Below, piece after piece: positions 63,101 to 64,000 of a DNA stretch of 64,000 nucleotides (its first letter is position 1; every line of letters starts with the position of its first letter). The DNA lies in NCBI GenBank assembly GCA_040506775.1, contig JBEVWC010000003.1, forward strand, positions 186,001-250,000. The letters are read 5' to 3'. The notes under the pieces were generated by a model. The model was not told the DNA's origin. It was given only the letters and a program-made list of their open reading frames with translations, and searched no databases. The translations under genes and the position numbers were made by a program. The stretch is from Thiodiazotropha sp040506775. GTDB taxonomy: Bacteria; Pseudomonadota; Gammaproteobacteria; Chromatiales; Chromatiaceae.

Positions 63101-63669
63101 GCGGGCGCGTTGCTGTCCCGGGCATGATCCATCGCCATACGGCGCATCGGATTGGAATACATGTCGTAGCCGAAGGCCCGGCGGTTTCGCCAGTCAAAAG
63201 GTTCCAGATAGACGATCGCGCTGTACTGAGCCCGCTCGCCCTCGGGTTTTACCTCGTAGCCGGGAAAACCTTCATTTCGCACCTTATCGATGTGAGCGGG
63301 AAGTTCCGAGGGGGTGAGCATGACCGAGTAACCCATACCCTGAACGCCTGGATAGTAGGTTTCAAGTTCCAGTCCGCTGACATATTCATGCCATTCATGT
63401 CGGGAGGGATGTCGGCCCAGGGTATCGACGAAAGCCAAGCCGCCACGCAGAACCTGTTCGTACTCCATCATTCGTTTGAGAATGCGTTGTCGTGCGTCTT
63501 CCACCTCAAAGGTGAAGCGATCCGACATGCGTTTGTCGATGGACGTGTTGGAGATATGCCAGGCCAGAACGGTGAACACGAGTGAGACCACCAGAACCAG
63601 CCACGCGGTCACCTCGTTATGGAAGATACCCACAAAAGTCTGGGTCCGGTGTTTAGGTTCACTGACCAT
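60103..63669 (-). CDS. CHASE-PAS-PAS-GGDEF-EAL-CZB cyclic-di-GMP protein
   Basis: 1188 aa. TM1 (about 20-38) and TM2 (325-345) enclose a periplasmic CHASE domain (GVQGMGYSVMLTPSELP). Two PAS domains follow (to about 620; the second contains GIVITDADERILRVNPTFSE). The GGDEF motif is intact (RLGGDEFVLL, near residue 693), as is the EAL motif (GAEALIRW, near 821, with DDFGTGYSSL). The C-terminal CZB domain (1065-1135, with VAAVHSS, CDFGRWYW and HERIHQF) carries the His/Cys zinc ligands. It may both make and degrade c-di-GMP, with zinc sensing on the cytoplasmic side. Start is ATG at 63669. Confidence 0.93.
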   Translation of the reverse strand: MVSEPKHRTQTFVGIFHNEVTAWLVLVVSLVFTVLAWHISNTSIDKRMSDRFTFEVEDARQRILKRMMEYEQVLRGGLAFVDTLGRHPSRHEWHEYVSGLELETYYPGVQGMGYSVMLTPSELPAHIDKVRNEGFPGYEVKPEGERAQYSAIVYLEPFDWRNRRAFGYDMYSNPMRRMAMDHARDSNAPAVSGRVILVQETEEDVQAGFLVYLPVYAPGHLLQTVEQRREALMSYVYSAFRMNDLMRGILGSDTPDVGFEIYDGSAAMSQETLLYDSNPGTSSEQAQRQLTSQLDLPGRIWQVRFHSRPSFEEALSSSQPEMIAIGGTLVDVLLFVIIWSIVGERKRVETRAQAMNADMIALTQRLDMAQESARIGTYDFNILSNELIWDKRMFQIYGMAETDFSATYETWRHCLIEEDLQPTEDLLQRAIEGKAEFNTEFRIRTGSAEIRTIEAHGTVIRDGQNRAIRLVGVNQDVTVRRQYEDQLRLAASVFEHAREGIVITDADERILRVNPTFSELTGYGPDEAVGVTPRVLRSGHHNTQFYSDMWQALKQNGYWHGEIWNRRKSGEVYPELLTISAVYDGYGKVSNYVAIFSDITKLKDQQSKLQRMAHYDALTQLPNRVLLADRMRQSMAQTRRSGQLLAICYLDLDDFKPVNDNYGHEIGDKLLKEVTKRLNSHMRDSDTVARLGGDEFVLLLTNLQSIEECEQGLTRLLETMYASYRVDGRTILISASIGVSLYPYDNGDPDTLLRHADQAMYRAKDEGRNRFHLFDIERDREAKAHREALVRIETALHKGEFVLHYQPKVDMRTGRMIGAEALIRWQHPEHGLLPPAEFLPTIEAGDFVVPLGEWVIGQALTQLSVWRQQGFETSISVNISGRHFQQPDFSRRLSGLLALHPEVSPYHLELEVLETSALEDIALISRVIHECQALGVTVSLDDFGTGYSSLTFLKQLPADTLKIDQSFVRDILEDVEDLAIIDGIIVLCQAFHRKVIAEGIESEDHGVMLLRLGCELGQGYGIARPMPAEQLPAWSRGYKPFASWRKAANDIWLREDLPLLTAEMTQRRWVNDLVAAVHSSNGIVKPPELDARNCDFGRWYWDEGYIRYGDLPGYAELGQVHERIHQFAKHLLELVAAGRAQEASLGIGTLQALHREVAQRLSALQHHVSERSKGSAYLECDTLSGKMH

Positions 63670-64000
63670 GAATTATTGTCACCACTCGATCTTTCAACGG
63701 ATAACGAGCATTCCGTTGCAATACCGAGCGCTGCTAAGCCGGCCGCGGGAGGGATGAATCAGTGGGCAGACATTCCCGCGAGCGCCAACCCGCTCACTGG
63801 TCTTCTTGCGTATCGGCCAATCAGGATCGAAGCTTTAACGGGATTCGCGAACTGTTCCTTTAATTCCTGAGGAACACGGATGCGACCATAAGAAATCGAT
63901 GTCTCCTGAATAGATTCAATTAGTTATCGAAATATTGACGATTTTCGCATGATATACCGAAACCCATAGACAGGGATCGATACGCAATGGATTCAGGCAT
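63670..64000. other. 331-bp window-end gap
   Basis: Upstream region of the c-di-GMP gene and should hold its promoter. A short frame at 63619-63870 overlaps that gene and is not supported. An ATG at 63988 begins a frame that runs off the window but cannot be judged. Confidence 0.4.

Noticed and set aside
63988..64000. ATG at the right window edge as a new gene start
   Set aside because: Only four codons are visible and no ribosome-binding site precedes it, so it cannot be judged.

Overview
The window reads as chromosomal DNA of a free-living gammaproteobacterium. Trigger factor, ParC, XthA, YaaA, MtaB, NhaR and MetG all look gammaproteobacterial, and base composition and dispersed palindromic repeats recall sulfur-oxidising Chromatiales-like genomes. 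That lineage call is inference from family resemblance only. No phage, insertion sequence, CRISPR array or rRNA was found.

Layout. 1-7.6 kb: housekeeping and ion physiology (tig, tRNA-Leu, parC, a membrane protein, then a leftward hpf-like / Bax-inhibitor-1 / voltage-gated sodium channel run, divergent from a nhaR-like regulator). 7.6-20.7 kb: accessory DNA with repeats, a histone-deacetylase-like enzyme, and a type VI secretion effector cassette (DUF2169 adaptor, degenerate ketosynthase-like protein, PAAR-like/DUF4150 protein with an HNH-type tail, beta-propeller protein), then DUF1835 and VCBS-repeat proteins. 20.8-23.8 kb: rmuC and mtaB, divergent.

23.9-41.4 kb is one signalling super-locus. 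A histidine kinase with an RsbU-type N-terminal domain, plus a CheY, is divergent from a complete stressosome module (RsbR, RsbS, RsbT, a second RsbT-like ATPase, RsbX-like phosphatase). This converges on a 12-gene leftward chemosensory operon (soluble MCP with two signalling tips, triple CheW, CheB, HEAT protein, CheR, CheY, CheA, STAS, ParA, CheY, membrane MCP). My reading is that released RsbT acts on the RsbU-type domain of the kinase, so a partner switch would feed a phosphorelay beside a chemosensory array. No flagellar genes or sigma factor lie nearby.

42-55 kb: lipoproteins, a Mut7-C RNase-like protein, xthA, yaaA-tatD, galE-uppP, an OlsF-like double acyltransferase and metG. 55-64 kb: a repeat-rich spacer, a coupled two-gene locus of unknown function (membrane protein plus DUF4062/TIR-like protein), a GlxA-type AraC regulator divergent from an HD protein, and a large CHASE-PAS-GGDEF-EAL-CZB protein.

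Several dispersed repeats are shared across the window: a REP-like hairpin family in inverted pairs, a composite module of about 0.4 kb present at both 7.65 and 55.4 kb, and an element with GTTGAAAT/ATTTCAAC ends whose two copies each touch the stop codon of a leftward gene.
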